DNA of 64,000 nt from Anaerostipes rhamnosivorans (GCF_005280655.1 NZ_CP040058.1:591001-655000), one strand, 5' to 3'. Numbered from the stretch's first letter, positions 25,456 through 34,193 are shown. The notes: generated by a model from the sequence alone, not told the origin. Program-made: numbers and translations.

Positions 25456-26886
25456 ATGAAACAACAGTCTCTTGTCACGCAGTTCCGCATGACACTTGTG
25501 TATATTATACTTTCGACGCTTTTTGTGTCGATGATCACTTATGCAGCGGCCGCATTTCTGTTTGTAAATGCTTTAAATAAAAAATCTATAAATCCAGAAA
25601 ATCATTACGAACAACAGATTCCCAAGGTGGAGAACTATGTGCACGAGGAAGGAGCAGCAGTATTGTCTTCCAGGGGACAGGACAAGTTAAAAGAATTAGT
25701 CCACGGTGAGGGCTTTTTTTATCAGGCAGCAGACCATTCCGGCAATATAATGCATGGCACTTATGAAGAGCAGATTTTTGATTCACAACAGAAACTCTAT
25801 CAGCGTCTCAACACTACATTCCACATAAAAGGGTTTTATGTTCACGTGATTCCGGTCATTGACCATATGGGTAAGATAAACGGCGCGGTCTCTTTAGTCT
25901 ACAAGCTTAATCTGCCTGCGGTAAATAATAGCAGCCTATGGGTAAGCATCGCTTCCCTATTCCTTATATCTGCTCCATTTTTTTATATGATTCTGTTTAC
26001 CATTTTATTTTCACGAAATTATGCAAAAAAAATATCTCATCCACTACAGGTTCTTGCGGATGGTTCCAGGCAGATTAAAATGAAGAATCTTGATTTTGAT
26101 ATTGATTACCATGCGGAGAATGAACTGGGAGAACTTTGTACAGCTTTTAATGAAATGAAAGAAGAATTGAAACAATCCTTGTCTGCACAGTGGAAACTTG
26201 AACAAGATCGTGTGGAGATCACAGAAGCCTTGGCACATGATCTGAAATCACCTTTGTCAATCATCAAGGCTTATTCCGAGGCATTGTCTGATGACACTGA
26301 TGTGGATGAGGAGCAGAAGCAGTACCTCACAGTGATCGAAGAAAATATAGAAAAAAGTGTCTTATTAGTGAATCAAATGCAATATACTTCTGAACTCGAA
26401 AGTTCAGGAGCAGGAGTGGTGAAAGGTCCTGTTAATTTGCTGGAATTTCTTCAGCGTAAAATATATGATTATGATTTACAGGCAAGGAGAAAGAATATAA
26501 AGATGATTCTTGAGATACGAAATGATGAGATACCTGATACTGTTATCACAGATGTGAATAAATTGGAGAGGATACTGGACAATATTTTATCAAATAGTCT
26601 GCAGTATACCCCTGCAGGAGGGAAAATCCGTATTTTTGTTAAAAAGCATAATCAATTTATTGTTTACAGGATCAGTGACACAGGAATGGGATTCACTTCT
26701 ATGGATATGGAAAAAGCATTCGAAAGATTTTATCGGGGGGACGAAGCACGCCAAAGTCAGGGCGGACATTCTGGATTGGGTTTATATATTGTAAAGCAGT
26801 TGTCTGAATTGTTGGGAGGATCTGTGAAGATAGAAAATTTGAGTTCTGGGGGCGCCTGTGTTTCATTCTCTCACAGCTGGCAGTAG
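25456..26886 (+). CDS. Sensor histidine kinase
   Basis: This membrane kinase has 476 residues: TM1 at ~13-37, an extracellular sensor of ~120 residues, TM2 at ~165-185, a HAMP linker, the H box ALAHDLKSPLSIIKAYSE (His ~261), the N box NILSNSLQY and G boxes GMGF and GLGLY. The frame opens at 25435, overlapping the regulator stop, but the ATG at 25456 is behind AAGGTGG and gives a clean N-terminus. The sizeable extracellular domain contrasts with the small loop of BceS-type kinases and fits NisK/CprK-like direct peptide sensing. Confidence 0.91.
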   Translation: MKQQSLVTQFRMTLVYIILSTLFVSMITYAAAAFLFVNALNKKSINPENHYEQQIPKVENYVHEEGAAVLSSRGQDKLKELVHGEGFFYQAADHSGNIMHGTYEEQIFDSQQKLYQRLNTTFHIKGFYVHVIPVIDHMGKINGAVSLVYKLNLPAVNNSSLWVSIASLFLISAPFFYMILFTILFSRNYAKKISHPLQVLADGSRQIKMKNLDFDIDYHAENELGELCTAFNEMKEELKQSLSAQWKLEQDRVEITEALAHDLKSPLSIIKAYSEALSDDTDVDEEQKQYLTVIEENIEKSVLLVNQMQYTSELESSGAGVVKGPVNLLEFLQRKIYDYDLQARRKNIKMILEIRNDEIPDTVITDVNKLERILDNILSNSLQYTPAGGKIRIFVKKHNQFIVYRISDTGMGFTSMDMEKAFERFYRGDEARQSQGGHSGLGLYIVKQLSELLGGSVKIENLSSGGACVSFSHSWQ

Positions 26887-26890
26887 ATAG

Positions 26891-26926
26891 ACAAAAGCCC
26901 CTGAGTTTGAATTCAGGGGCTTTTGT
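26891..26926. terminator. Bidirectional terminator after the kinase gene
   Basis: ACAAAAGCCCCTGA and TCAGGGGCTTTTGT are a perfect 14-bp inverted repeat with an 8-base loop. It serves the kinase operon and possibly the convergent amt transcript. Confidence 0.9.
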
Positions 26927-27001
26927 CGTCCAGTATATCATCGTAGTCTGTCAAAGAAGAGTCAACAGACAAGTAAAAACTAGTCAAATTCTTGTCATTT
27001 A

Positions 27002-27030
27002 TATATCCGGAGGATAGGACCCCGGATATA
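27002..27030 (-). terminator. Hairpin downstream of amt
   Basis: TATATCCGG and CCGGATATA form a perfect 9-bp stem with an 11-base loop 10 bp past the amt stop. The T-run is weak, so it may protect mRNA ends rather than terminate. Confidence 0.55.
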
Positions 27031-27039
27031 CCTGAAGTA

Positions 27040-28278
27040 TTAGTGGTCACTCTTCAGAGGAAAGTCAGCATATCCGGAAATCCCATGTTCTGATATATCC
27101 ATACCTGCGATTTCCTCTTCCTCGGAGGCACGAAGCCCGATGGTATGTTTCAGCCCTTGGAAGATCACGAGACCGCCGATTACACAGTATGCCGCGACGG
27201 CGAGAACTCCGATAAACTGTGCTTTGATGAAAGCGCCGCGGGTGATGTCCATAAGCTTTAACGCACTGCCGGTGGCGAAGAATGCCGTAAGCAGAGTCCC
27301 GATGACACCGCAGGCTAAATGTACGCCGCAGGCTCCGACTGGATCATCGATCTTTGCTTTTTTATCGAGAAATTCAATCATTGCCACAACTACAACCCCG
27401 CAGATGGCACCGATGGCGATGGCACCGTAGTTTGATACCACGTCACATCCGGCAGTGATACCTACAAGACCGGCAAGAGAGCCGTTTAATGTCATGGACA
27501 CATCCGGTTTGCCGTAGCGTACCCATGTGATGACCAGGGCGACAAGGGTGGATGCAGCAGCAGCCAGGTTGGTGGTCATGGCGATGGAACCGAGGGTGTC
27601 AGTGGCGGCAGTTGTGGAACCGCAGTTGAATCCGAACCAGCAGAACCATAAAATAAAGACACCAAGTGCGCCTAATGCAATGTTATGGGCCGGGATAGCT
27701 CTTGGAGTTCCGTCGGCTTTGTATTTTCCGATACGGGGACCTACCGTGGCTGCCCCTACCAGTGCCAGCCATCCGCCGACTGAATGGACTGCAGTGGAGC
27801 CTGCGAAATCATGGAAGCCTAGATTGGACAGCCATCCGCCGCCCCAGATCCAGTGGCCGGTGATCGGATAAATGACCAGACTGATCAGGGCACTGTAAAC
27901 CAAATAAGATGAAAACTTTGTACGCTCTGCCATGGCGCCGGAAACGATGGTGGCTGCTGTGGCACAGAATACAGTCTGGAAGATCATGAAGACCCCGGGG
28001 GTCAGATCTTTAAACTGCTGAAGATCAATGGATGTTGGGTTAAAGAAACCTGTGGTCCCGATGATCGGATTGTCTCCTCCGAACATGAGGGCAAACCCGA
28101 TCACAAAGAAGCAAAGGGTTCCAAGGACAAAGTCCATTAAGTTTTTCATAATAATATTGCTTGAGTTTTTCGCTCTGGTGAACCCTGTCTCTACCATCGC
28201 AAATCCTGCCTGCATGAAGAAGACAAGGAAAGCCGCGATACAAGTCCATACGATATTCAATAACTGCTGAACGCTCAT
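27040..28278 (-). CDS. amt: Ammonium transporter
   Basis: This 412-residue channel-like transporter has about 11 membrane segments. Family motifs are present: GGWLSNLGFHDFAGSTAVHSVGG (with the pore His-containing stretch), the Phe gate region and the second conserved His in CGVHLACGVIGT. The open frame extends to 28311, but ATG at 28278 is 8 bp from GGAGG. It lies downstream of glnK in the same orientation, separated by a strong hairpin. GlnK would plug the channel when nitrogen is sufficient. Confidence 0.96.
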   Translation of the reverse strand: MSVQQLLNIVWTCIAAFLVFFMQAGFAMVETGFTRAKNSSNIIMKNLMDFVLGTLCFFVIGFALMFGGDNPIIGTTGFFNPTSIDLQQFKDLTPGVFMIFQTVFCATAATIVSGAMAERTKFSSYLVYSALISLVIYPITGHWIWGGGWLSNLGFHDFAGSTAVHSVGGWLALVGAATVGPRIGKYKADGTPRAIPAHNIALGALGVFILWFCWFGFNCGSTTAATDTLGSIAMTTNLAAAASTLVALVITWVRYGKPDVSMTLNGSLAGLVGITAGCDVVSNYGAIAIGAICGVVVVAMIEFLDKKAKIDDPVGACGVHLACGVIGTLLTAFFATGSALKLMDITRGAFIKAQFIGVLAVAAYCVIGGLVIFQGLKHTIGLRASEEEEIAGMDISEHGISGYADFPLKSDH

Positions 28279-28300
28279 ATACATATCCTCCTTTAAATAA

Positions 28301-28366
28301 AAAGGGGACAATGCCTGCCTGCCGTTACAAGGTTACTTGTAATGGCCTGACTGCATTATCCCCTTT
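28301..28366 (-). terminator. Nested terminator/attenuator between glnK and amt
   Basis: Outer arms AAAGGGGACAATGC (28301-28314) and GCATTATCCCCTTT (28353-28366) enclose an inner 10-bp stem CCGTTACAAG / CTTGTAATGG. Read on the minus strand it ends in a T-run 22 bp before the amt start. It probably tunes amt expression relative to glnK; whether it is switchable is not clear. Confidence 0.75.
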
Positions 28367-28413
28367 GATAATGTTGTTTACACTTTATTGTTTCCATAAT
28401 TCATGCATTCGGC

Positions 28414-28755
28414 TTATAAAGCGTCTTTACCGGTCTCGCCGGTACGGATCCGGATCGCCTCTTCCACTGGAGAGATAAAGATTTTACCGTCTCCGAATTC
28501 TCCAGTGCGGACAGTGTTTACAATATCCTTGGTCACCTCATCCACAACCTCCTCCGGCATCACAGATTCGACTTTGATCTTAGGAAGAAGATTTGAATTT
28601 AATTCATTTCCTCTGTATTTTTGGGTAAATCCTTTCTGATTTCCATACCCCATGATATTGGAGATCATAAGTCCGGAAACCTTGTGCGCTTCCAGGATGT
28701 GTTTTACATCCGTGAGCTTTTCAGGTTTGATGACCACAACAACTTTTTTCATCAT
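28414..28755 (-). CDS. glnK: PII nitrogen regulatory protein
   Basis: This 113-residue trimeric PII signalling protein has the T loop with the conserved Tyr in TQKYRGNE (~52), the B loop TGEFGDGKIF and the C loop IRTGETGKDAL. It senses ATP/ADP and 2-oxoglutarate and binds Amt. The start follows AAGGAGG by 8 bp; ATG-ATG leaves a one-residue ambiguity. It is preceded by a leader containing a complete terminator hairpin. An uncommon QKYRGNE sequence resembles the usual KGHTEIYRG T loop only in the YRG core. Confidence 0.94.
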   Translation of the reverse strand: MMKKVVVVIKPEKLTDVKHILEAHKVSGLMISNIMGYGNQKGFTQKYRGNELNSNLLPKIKVESVMPEEVVDEVTKDIVNTVRTGEFGDGKIFISPVEEAIRIRTGETGKDAL

Positions 28756-28784
28756 AATATAATCCTCCTTTTTTCCATTGACAT

Positions 28785-28821
28785 CAAAAAAGGCATTCCA
28801 ATCGTGTGATCGGAACGCCTT
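28785..28821 (-). terminator. Terminator hairpin in the glnK leader (attenuator)
   Basis: AAGGCATTCCAATC (28790-28803) and GATCGGAACGCCTT (28808-28821) pair with one mismatch and, on the minus strand, are followed by six T. It lies between the promoter at 28840 and glnK, so it must be read through for expression. CCAATC just after the transcription start can pair with GATTGG of the hairpin, offering an alternative fold. Confidence 0.8.
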
Positions 28822-28839
28822 TGTTCTTGATTGGTTCCC

Positions 28840-28867
28840 ATTATACGCCTTGAACCCTGATTGTCAA
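28840..28867 (-). promoter_or_regulatory. Promoter of glnK-amt
   Basis: On the minus strand TTGACA (28862-28867), a 16-bp spacer and TATAAT (28840-28845): perfect hexamers. Transcription would start near 28833, about 12 bases before the terminator hairpin. Confidence 0.85.
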
Positions 28868-28969
28868 TAAAAAGTTAAAATGTATAAAAATAAATACAAA
28901 TCAAAATGGTTCTTATTTGCCAGTGAAAACATGATAGAATGGGAGAAAACAAAAAGAGCGGAGGAAACG

Positions 28970-29866
28970 ATGAAAAAAGATAATAAGGCGGTTATGGCAG
29001 GCCTTGCGGTGCTTGCCACGTTTTTATGGGGAAGTGCTTTCCCCAGCGTAAAATTAGGGTATGACATCTTTGGTATCAAAGGCAGTGATATTGGCAGCAA
29101 ACTGCTGTTTGCGGGTATCAGGTTCGCAGCTGCGGGAATCATGGTGCTGGCTGTTTTGGGGGCCCAGAGCAGGAGAAAACCTCTGCCAAAAAAAGGTACA
29201 TTTAAAAAGCTGCTGGCCCTGGGGATTCTCCAGACAACCATCCAGTATTACTTTTTTTATGTTGGCCTGGCCCACACCACAGGGGCCAAGGGGTCCATCA
29301 TCAATTCGTTTACAGCCTTTTTCCCTGTCCTTTTAGCGCCGCTGTTTTTCAAAAACGACAAGCTGTCAGTGAAGAAGATCCTGGGCTGTGCGGTGGGACT
29401 GTCGGGAATCGTGCTGATCAATCTGCAGGGCGGGAGCCTTGGAGGCTTTGCCTGGAACGGAGAGGGATTTATCGTCATGGCGGCCCTTTCACAGAGTCTT
29501 GCGTCTATCTACAGTAAAAAGCTGGCCCAGTCCATGAATGTCATGCTGATCGCGGGCTATCAGCTTTTACTCGGAGGCGGCCTGCTTCTCGTCCTGGGTT
29601 ACACAGGGAACGGAACGCTGACCTTCTCCAGTGCGGGTCTGCTTTTGCTGCTTTACATGGCGGTTCTCTCAGCAGTGGCATTCAGCGTCTGGACATGGCT
29701 TTTGTCCCACTATCAGGTCAGCTCCATTTCCATCTATAATCTCCTGATTCCAGTGTTCGGAACACTGTTATCCGGCCTGCTCTTAAGGGAAAATGTTTTT
29801 ACTGTTGTCAACATGGCGTCCATCCTCCTTGTGTGTGGAGGTATCGTTGTGGTAAACAGGCAGTGA
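28970..29866 (+). CDS. EamA/DMT-family transporter
   Basis: This 298-residue membrane protein has ten predicted hydrophobic helices in two EamA repeats, with the typical ATFLWGSAFPSVKLG start of helix 1. Family members export amino acids or metabolites. The open frame starts at 28880, but ATG at 28970 is 5 bp from GGAGG and begins just before the first membrane segment. It is divergent from glnK. Substrate unknown. Confidence 0.9.
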   Translation: MKKDNKAVMAGLAVLATFLWGSAFPSVKLGYDIFGIKGSDIGSKLLFAGIRFAAAGIMVLAVLGAQSRRKPLPKKGTFKKLLALGILQTTIQYYFFYVGLAHTTGAKGSIINSFTAFFPVLLAPLFFKNDKLSVKKILGCAVGLSGIVLINLQGGSLGGFAWNGEGFIVMAALSQSLASIYSKKLAQSMNVMLIAGYQLLLGGGLLLVLGYTGNGTLTFSSAGLLLLLYMAVLSAVAFSVWTWLLSHYQVSSISIYNLLIPVFGTLLSGLLLRENVFTVVNMASILLVCGGIVVVNRQ

Positions 29867-29934
29867 GAGCTGGAGAAAATATATTATCAGGATAAAAAAA
29901 GGTAAAAGAATACAGGATTCTTAAAGCCTTTTCA

Positions 29935-29963
29935 TTGTATTTCTGTAGGAAATAAACTATACT
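29935..29963 (+). promoter_or_regulatory. Promoter of the riboswitch transcript
   Basis: TTGTAT (29935-29940), 17 bp, TATACT (29958-29963). The start would fall about 15-20 bases before the riboswitch. Confidence 0.6.
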
Positions 29964-29983
29964 GATGAGGTAAAGATAGATTT

Positions 29984-30066
29984 GAATATTGGGCAAAGCA
30001 GGCGAAAGCCTGTGACGCAAAGCTAAAGGGTCTAAGATTTTAGGGATTATGACAGCCAGCTGCAGT
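29984..30066 (+). promoter_or_regulatory. Cyclic di-GMP-I (GEMM) riboswitch
   Basis: The sequence follows the GEMM-I consensus in order: GGGCAAAG, a CAGGC-GAAA-GCCTG hairpin with GNRA tetraloop, GACGCAAAGCTAAAGGG, TCTAAG, then TATGACAGCC and the closing AGCTGC. The conserved residues that flank the ligand pocket (GCAAAGC and the A-rich junction) are present. It sits in the 5' leader of the surface-protein gene at 30161 and is followed at once by a terminator hairpin, so it probably works by transcription termination. Confidence 0.93.
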
Positions 30067-30070
30067 TTGT

Positions 30071-30108
30071 ATGCATTGCGTTCAGGGGAGAAGGCAGTGC
30101 ATTTTTTA
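30071..30108 (+). terminator. Terminator, expression platform of the riboswitch
   Basis: ATGCATTGC (30071-30079) pairs with GCAGTGCAT (30094-30102) and is followed by six T. It lies 5 bp past the riboswitch, so the P1 3' strand region can compete with it. A further GTGGGC/GCCCAC hairpin at about 30126-30139 lies just before the ribosome site. Confidence 0.8.
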
Positions 30109-30160
30109 TTCTATAGGAATGATGTGTGGGCTTGCCCACTTTGTTTTGGAGGGAATTGGA

Positions 30161-33100
30161 ATGAAAAAGATATGGAAGCGTTTCGCTGTATATATACTGA
30201 CTTTGTCAATGGTGTTTTCCTGGGTGATCACACCTAATACGGTCATGGGAAGTGTGAAAAAACAGGGAGGTCTGGATACAGTGTATCTGACCAGCTCTAT
30301 GAATTTTCCCACATCGGGAGACGGCAGTACGAAAGAAAGACCATTGAAGGATATAAACAAAGCATTTGATTTGGTGAATGATGGAGGAACCATTGTCATT
30401 GTCGACAACTATGTGCATCAGGGGAAGCTGACTACACCGGAGGACAAAATGCTCACGGTCAAGGGAGAAACTTCATCGGTGTTTATGTCACTGCGGTATG
30501 GTCTCGCACAGGGAAATGATTTAAAGTTTGACAGCATCCGGCTGGAAACACCATCTACAGAAGCAGATGGGCGTTGCTTTTATGCCAACGGATACTCTCT
30601 GACGATGACAGATTCTGTCCAGTGTTTTACTAACCAAAATGTCAATCAAAAAGCTTACATCTATGCCGGAAGCCCAGACGGATCAGAGATCTCCGGGAGA
30701 CGGGCAGTCATTGACGTGGCGGGCGGTAACTTTGCCGGGATCTATGGGTATGGAAAAGGCAGAGCCAAGGTGGCAGATGGATCCGAGATCACGATTCGCT
30801 CCAATGCGGACACGGATCAGCTGGATACTGCTTTGGTACTGAATCTGTATTCAAGACAAAAGCTGCTGGGATCTATCCAAAATGTGGATCAGCTGAATAT
30901 TACCTATCCGGTCAGTGTCTATACTTTGATCAATGTGAAGAATGTTTCGCTGAGTTCAACACTCACACTGACTACAGAAAATGGGACCACTTTAACTGGT
31001 GATATGGATTTGAACGGATCTGCTGTTTTGAATATAGATGCAGATTTGCATGTAAAAGGCAGGATCAGTGGATATGCCCAGGTACTGGCTTCCTTAGGCA
31101 GACAGATTATATCGGATGTGCCTGGGTCTGCCGGAATTCTGGAATTGAACAACAGTCAGCTGCCTTGGGAAATCCGCACAACGGTGACTGGCACGAATAA
31201 AATATGGCGGGTAGAAAAGAAATCATCGAAAAGCATCTATTACATTAATGGGAAGGATGGTGATGACAGCAATACAGGACAGTCTGAAGATCAGGCATTT
31301 GCATCTTTATCAAAAGCATTGCAGGCGGCTTCCACAGGAAGAGAAAATATAGTTTTTAAAATTGTAGGCGATACACAGGTAGATAAAGCTTTGGTTCTTT
31401 CTTTACCGGGACATTCGATTGAAGTTTCAGGAAACAAGAGTGCACCTGCCAAATTAACATTTACGCAGCCGCTGACCATTAAAGATTTTACTCAGATCCA
31501 CGACCTTAAACTGGATTTTAGTGCCTGTAGCGGACGCGACGGCGTCATCATAAAAGGAGTCGGTGTTTCATTTGAGAACAATCTTACTATGGAGGGAACT
31601 CCGCCGGATATCAGATATGAGAGTGTACCAGATTCCCAGGATACTCAGCAGATGGATATTTTAAGCGGAAGCTATGGAACTATTAAGGACGAAAATAAAG
31701 AGGGAATCCTGATTCTTCATAACGGGGATATCCAGGGAAAGGTGCTGGGATGGCAGATGCTGGATTTAGCTCCGGATTCCCAGCAAAATGAGGAGATCGT
31801 TATTCATGGAGGTATCGAGGGGACAGAAGATCTTTACATCTACAGTTTGGATGATGCAGCAAAAGTAAATGGAGATATCCAGGTGTCGAATATGGACACC
31901 GATGGGGGTGACGCAAACCTGGTCATGACCAGCGGAAAAAAGATCACTGCGGAAATTTTCAGTACGCAGATTTCACTCACGATTCTTCCAGAAAACGGAA
32001 CGATCGAGGAAGGAGTTTATCTAACGGCGGATACTCTGTCAGACGACACTATCACAAGAATTGTACTTATAGATACAGACGGTCACTTAATGAAAGTTGA
32101 GAAAGACGGCAGTAAATATACAGGGATTTTAAAGAAGGTCCCTCAGCTTGAAGCACCCGTAAATGTCAGATGGGATGAACAGGGAAACGGTAAACTTCAA
32201 TGGGATAAGGTGCCCAATGCGGATTCCTATATAATTGAACTTTTTGAAGAAGGACAATATCTTACTACGGTCAAGAACATCAAGACAGAAACCTATGACT
32301 GTTCACAGTATTTCAACGGAAAAGGAACCTATCAGGCTAAGATCAGTGCAGTTGACAGCTCCAACCAATACTCTGACAGCCAAAAGACAGACAGCGGACT
32401 GCTTTCCTACCGCCCAAAAGCAAAATCGGTGATCCTTGGCGGAGGCGACAGGCAGATGATTGTAGGTGACACGATACATATCAGATCAAGAGTTCTTCCA
32501 GACGACGCAGATGACAGACTGATCTGGAAGTCTTCTAACGAATCTTCAGCTATAGTGGATGACAAGGGATCTGTAACTGCAGTCTCAGAAGGAACCGCAG
32601 AGATCACAGCCACAGCTGCAGACGGCAGCGGAGTATCTGCCTCAGTTAAGATAACCGTAAGTAATAAAGTACAGAAGGTCCAGAGCATCCGGCTTAATCA
32701 GACCACAAAAGATCTGTATCCAGGAGACAGCTTTGTCCTGCAGGCAGATGTACAGCCCCAGAGTGCAGATGATAAGTCCGTGTCATGGTCCAGCAATAGT
32801 AAGGCTGTCTCAGTCAACAGCTCGGGAAGGGTCACGGCATTGGCGGAGGGCACAGCTAAAGTGACTGCAAAGGCCCGGGACGGAAGCAAAGCCGAGGCGA
32901 GCTGTGACATCACGGTAAAGCGGAAGATCTATAAAGTTCAATATGCCATGAACGGTGGAAGAAATCATCCGGGAAATCCGTCAGCATTTACTGCCGTGCC
33001 GATACGCTTAAATGCACCGGAGAGAAGCGGTTATCTGTTTGCCGGGTGGTATACGGATGCGGGATTCCATAGCAGAATTGAGACATTGACACAGAAAAAA

Positions 33101-33625
33101 GATTATCATCTGTATGCCAAATGGCAGAAGATCTCATTAAAAGCGCCGAAGGTGACAAGTTTGAAAAAGACAGTGGGAACCACTCTTTCTGTGAGTTATA
33201 CGAAAGTGCAGGGAGCGGCCGGATACGAGGTGTCTGTCTCATCTGATTCAGGATTCCGTCTGCCTGATACAAAGAAGTGGATTACCTCCGCTGTACAAAA
33301 GAATGCCGGGGGGTTGAAAAAGAACATGCAGTATTATACCAGGATTCGGGCATATCGTCTGGACTCTGCCGGAAAGAGAGTATACGGGCCGTACAGCGCC
33401 AAGACGAAAGGCTATACGATCAAGTATAAGCTCAACAGAGGAAAAAACAGCAGTGCCAATCTTGTGAGCTACTACAATGTCTCTGTCCGGCTGAACAATC
33501 CTGTCAGGAAAGGATACCGGTTCAAAGGCTGGTATACATCGAAGAAATATAAGAAGAGAATTAAAACCATTTCAAAAGGAAAACGCAGCAATTATACCTT
33601 ATATGCCAAATGGAAAAAGAAATAG
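30161..33625 (+). CDS. Large secreted repeat surface protein (Big_2, InlB-like repeats)
   Basis: This 1,154-residue protein has a signal peptide MKKIWKRFAVYILTLSMVF... with cleavage near residue 30. The N-terminal ~650 residues look like beta-helix or parallel-beta material with pectate-lyase-like short repeats. A fibronectin-III-like stretch (~680-760) follows, then two bacterial Ig-like Big_2 domains (~770-930; GTAEITATAADGS and GTAKVTAKARDGS), and two Flg_new/InlB B-repeats ending in GYLFAGWYTD and GYRFKGWYTS. There is no LPXTG or membrane anchor; the C-terminus ends in basic YAKWKKK. The start is ATG at 30161 behind GGAGGG. The frame opens earlier (30071), inside the terminator hairpin, which is untranslated. 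Probably an adhesin or matrix protein under c-di-GMP control. Confidence 0.88.
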   Translation: MKKIWKRFAVYILTLSMVFSWVITPNTVMGSVKKQGGLDTVYLTSSMNFPTSGDGSTKERPLKDINKAFDLVNDGGTIVIVDNYVHQGKLTTPEDKMLTVKGETSSVFMSLRYGLAQGNDLKFDSIRLETPSTEADGRCFYANGYSLTMTDSVQCFTNQNVNQKAYIYAGSPDGSEISGRRAVIDVAGGNFAGIYGYGKGRAKVADGSEITIRSNADTDQLDTALVLNLYSRQKLLGSIQNVDQLNITYPVSVYTLINVKNVSLSSTLTLTTENGTTLTGDMDLNGSAVLNIDADLHVKGRISGYAQVLASLGRQIISDVPGSAGILELNNSQLPWEIRTTVTGTNKIWRVEKKSSKSIYYINGKDGDDSNTGQSEDQAFASLSKALQAASTGRENIVFKIVGDTQVDKALVLSLPGHSIEVSGNKSAPAKLTFTQPLTIKDFTQIHDLKLDFSACSGRDGVIIKGVGVSFENNLTMEGTPPDIRYESVPDSQDTQQMDILSGSYGTIKDENKEGILILHNGDIQGKVLGWQMLDLAPDSQQNEEIVIHGGIEGTEDLYIYSLDDAAKVNGDIQVSNMDTDGGDANLVMTSGKKITAEIFSTQISLTILPENGTIEEGVYLTADTLSDDTITRIVLIDTDGHLMKVEKDGSKYTGILKKVPQLEAPVNVRWDEQGNGKLQWDKVPNADSYIIELFEEGQYLTTVKNIKTETYDCSQYFNGKGTYQAKISAVDSSNQYSDSQKTDSGLLSYRPKAKSVILGGGDRQMIVGDTIHIRSRVLPDDADDRLIWKSSNESSAIVDDKGSVTAVSEGTAEITATAADGSGVSASVKITVSNKVQKVQSIRLNQTTKDLYPGDSFVLQADVQPQSADDKSVSWSSNSKAVSVNSSGRVTALAEGTAKVTAKARDGSKAEASCDITVKRKIYKVQYAMNGGRNHPGNPSAFTAVPIRLNAPERSGYLFAGWYTDAGFHSRIETLTQKKDYHLYAKWQKISLKAPKVTSLKKTVGTTLSVSYTKVQGAAGYEVSVSSDSGFRLPDTKKWITSAVQKNAGGLKKNMQYYTRIRAYRLDSAGKRVYGPYSAKTKGYTIKYKLNRGKNSSANLVSYYNVSVRLNNPVRKGYRFKGWYTSKKYKKRIKTISKGKRSNYTLYAKWKKK

Positions 33626-33626
33626 A

Positions 33627-34064
33627 TCAATGATCCGGCAGTGTTTCTATGATCACATGCTGCAGTGTAAACTGTGAGAGCTGACAGCGGTATGCCTGTT
33701 CTGCCTGGTTAAAGACAGAGACGATCTGCTGTTCTTTTTCATGGGCGAGAGCTTTTTCCTTGGGGAATACCTTATCCACCAGATTCGTGGTGGACAGAAA
33801 TGGACTTGTGCCTTCTATGGCCTCGAAAACATCCAGCAGACTGATGTTTTCCGGGGTCCTTTTTAATACGAAACCGCCCTTTTTTCCAGCCTCAGAATCC
33901 ACCAGCTTTGCCACGACCAGCTGCCTCATGATCTTCTTTAAATAGGAATCTGACAATCCCAGGCGGTCGCTTAAGGTATAGCTTTTAACCGGTGCATGGC
34001 CTGGGGTATGGGCGATGACGAGCAGAATACAGACAGCCTGCTCCAAACTTCCTTTGATCTTCAT
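33627..34064 (-). CDS. Rrf2-family transcriptional regulator
   Basis: This 145-residue winged-helix repressor has an Rrf2 core (SLEQAVCILLVIAHTP; recognition helix SDSYLKKIMRQL) and the wing GKKGGFVLKR. The three cysteines that bind an Fe-S cluster in IscR/NsrR are absent, so it belongs to the cluster-free subgroup (YwnA-like). The open frame extends to 34244, but ATG at 34064 is behind AAGGAGG, at a longish 12-bp spacing. It is divergent from the YhgE gene and probably represses it through the dyads at 34165-34193. The gene overlaps nothing; its stop is 1 bp from the surface-protein stop. Confidence 0.9.
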   Translation of the reverse strand: MKIKGSLEQAVCILLVIAHTPGHAPVKSYTLSDRLGLSDSYLKKIMRQLVVAKLVDSEAGKKGGFVLKRTPENISLLDVFEAIEGTSPFLSTTNLVDKVFPKEKALAHEKEQQIVSVFNQAEQAYRCQLSQFTLQHVIIETLPDH

Positions 34065-34129
34065 TATAATAAAAATCCTCCTTATAAAGAATGATTGTAC
34101 TTGATATTGAGATGTTTTTTCAAGATGTG

Positions 34130-34158
34130 TTGACAAATAAAATATAGGTGAATATAAT
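34130..34158 (+). promoter_or_regulatory. Consensus promoter of the YhgE-PlsC operon
   Basis: TTGACA (34130-34135), 17 bp, TATAAT (34153-34158): perfect hexamers. Such strength suggests it is held down by the repressor encoded divergently. Confidence 0.85.
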
Positions 34159-34164
34159 ACTCTG

Positions 34165-34193
34165 TATCCATAGATAAGAATTATCCATGGATA
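34165..34193. promoter_or_regulatory. Tandem dyads, candidate Rrf2 operator
   Basis: TATCCATAGATA (34165-34176) and TATCCATGGATA (34182-34193) are two near-identical palindromes, 17 bp apart, starting 6 bp after the -10. Their position over the transcription start is right for repression. Confidence 0.6.

Noticed and set aside
30071..30160. N-terminal extension of the surface protein from 30071
   Set aside because: It overlaps the terminator hairpin of the riboswitch and has no ribosome site, while ATG at 30161 has GGAGGG and starts a signal peptide.
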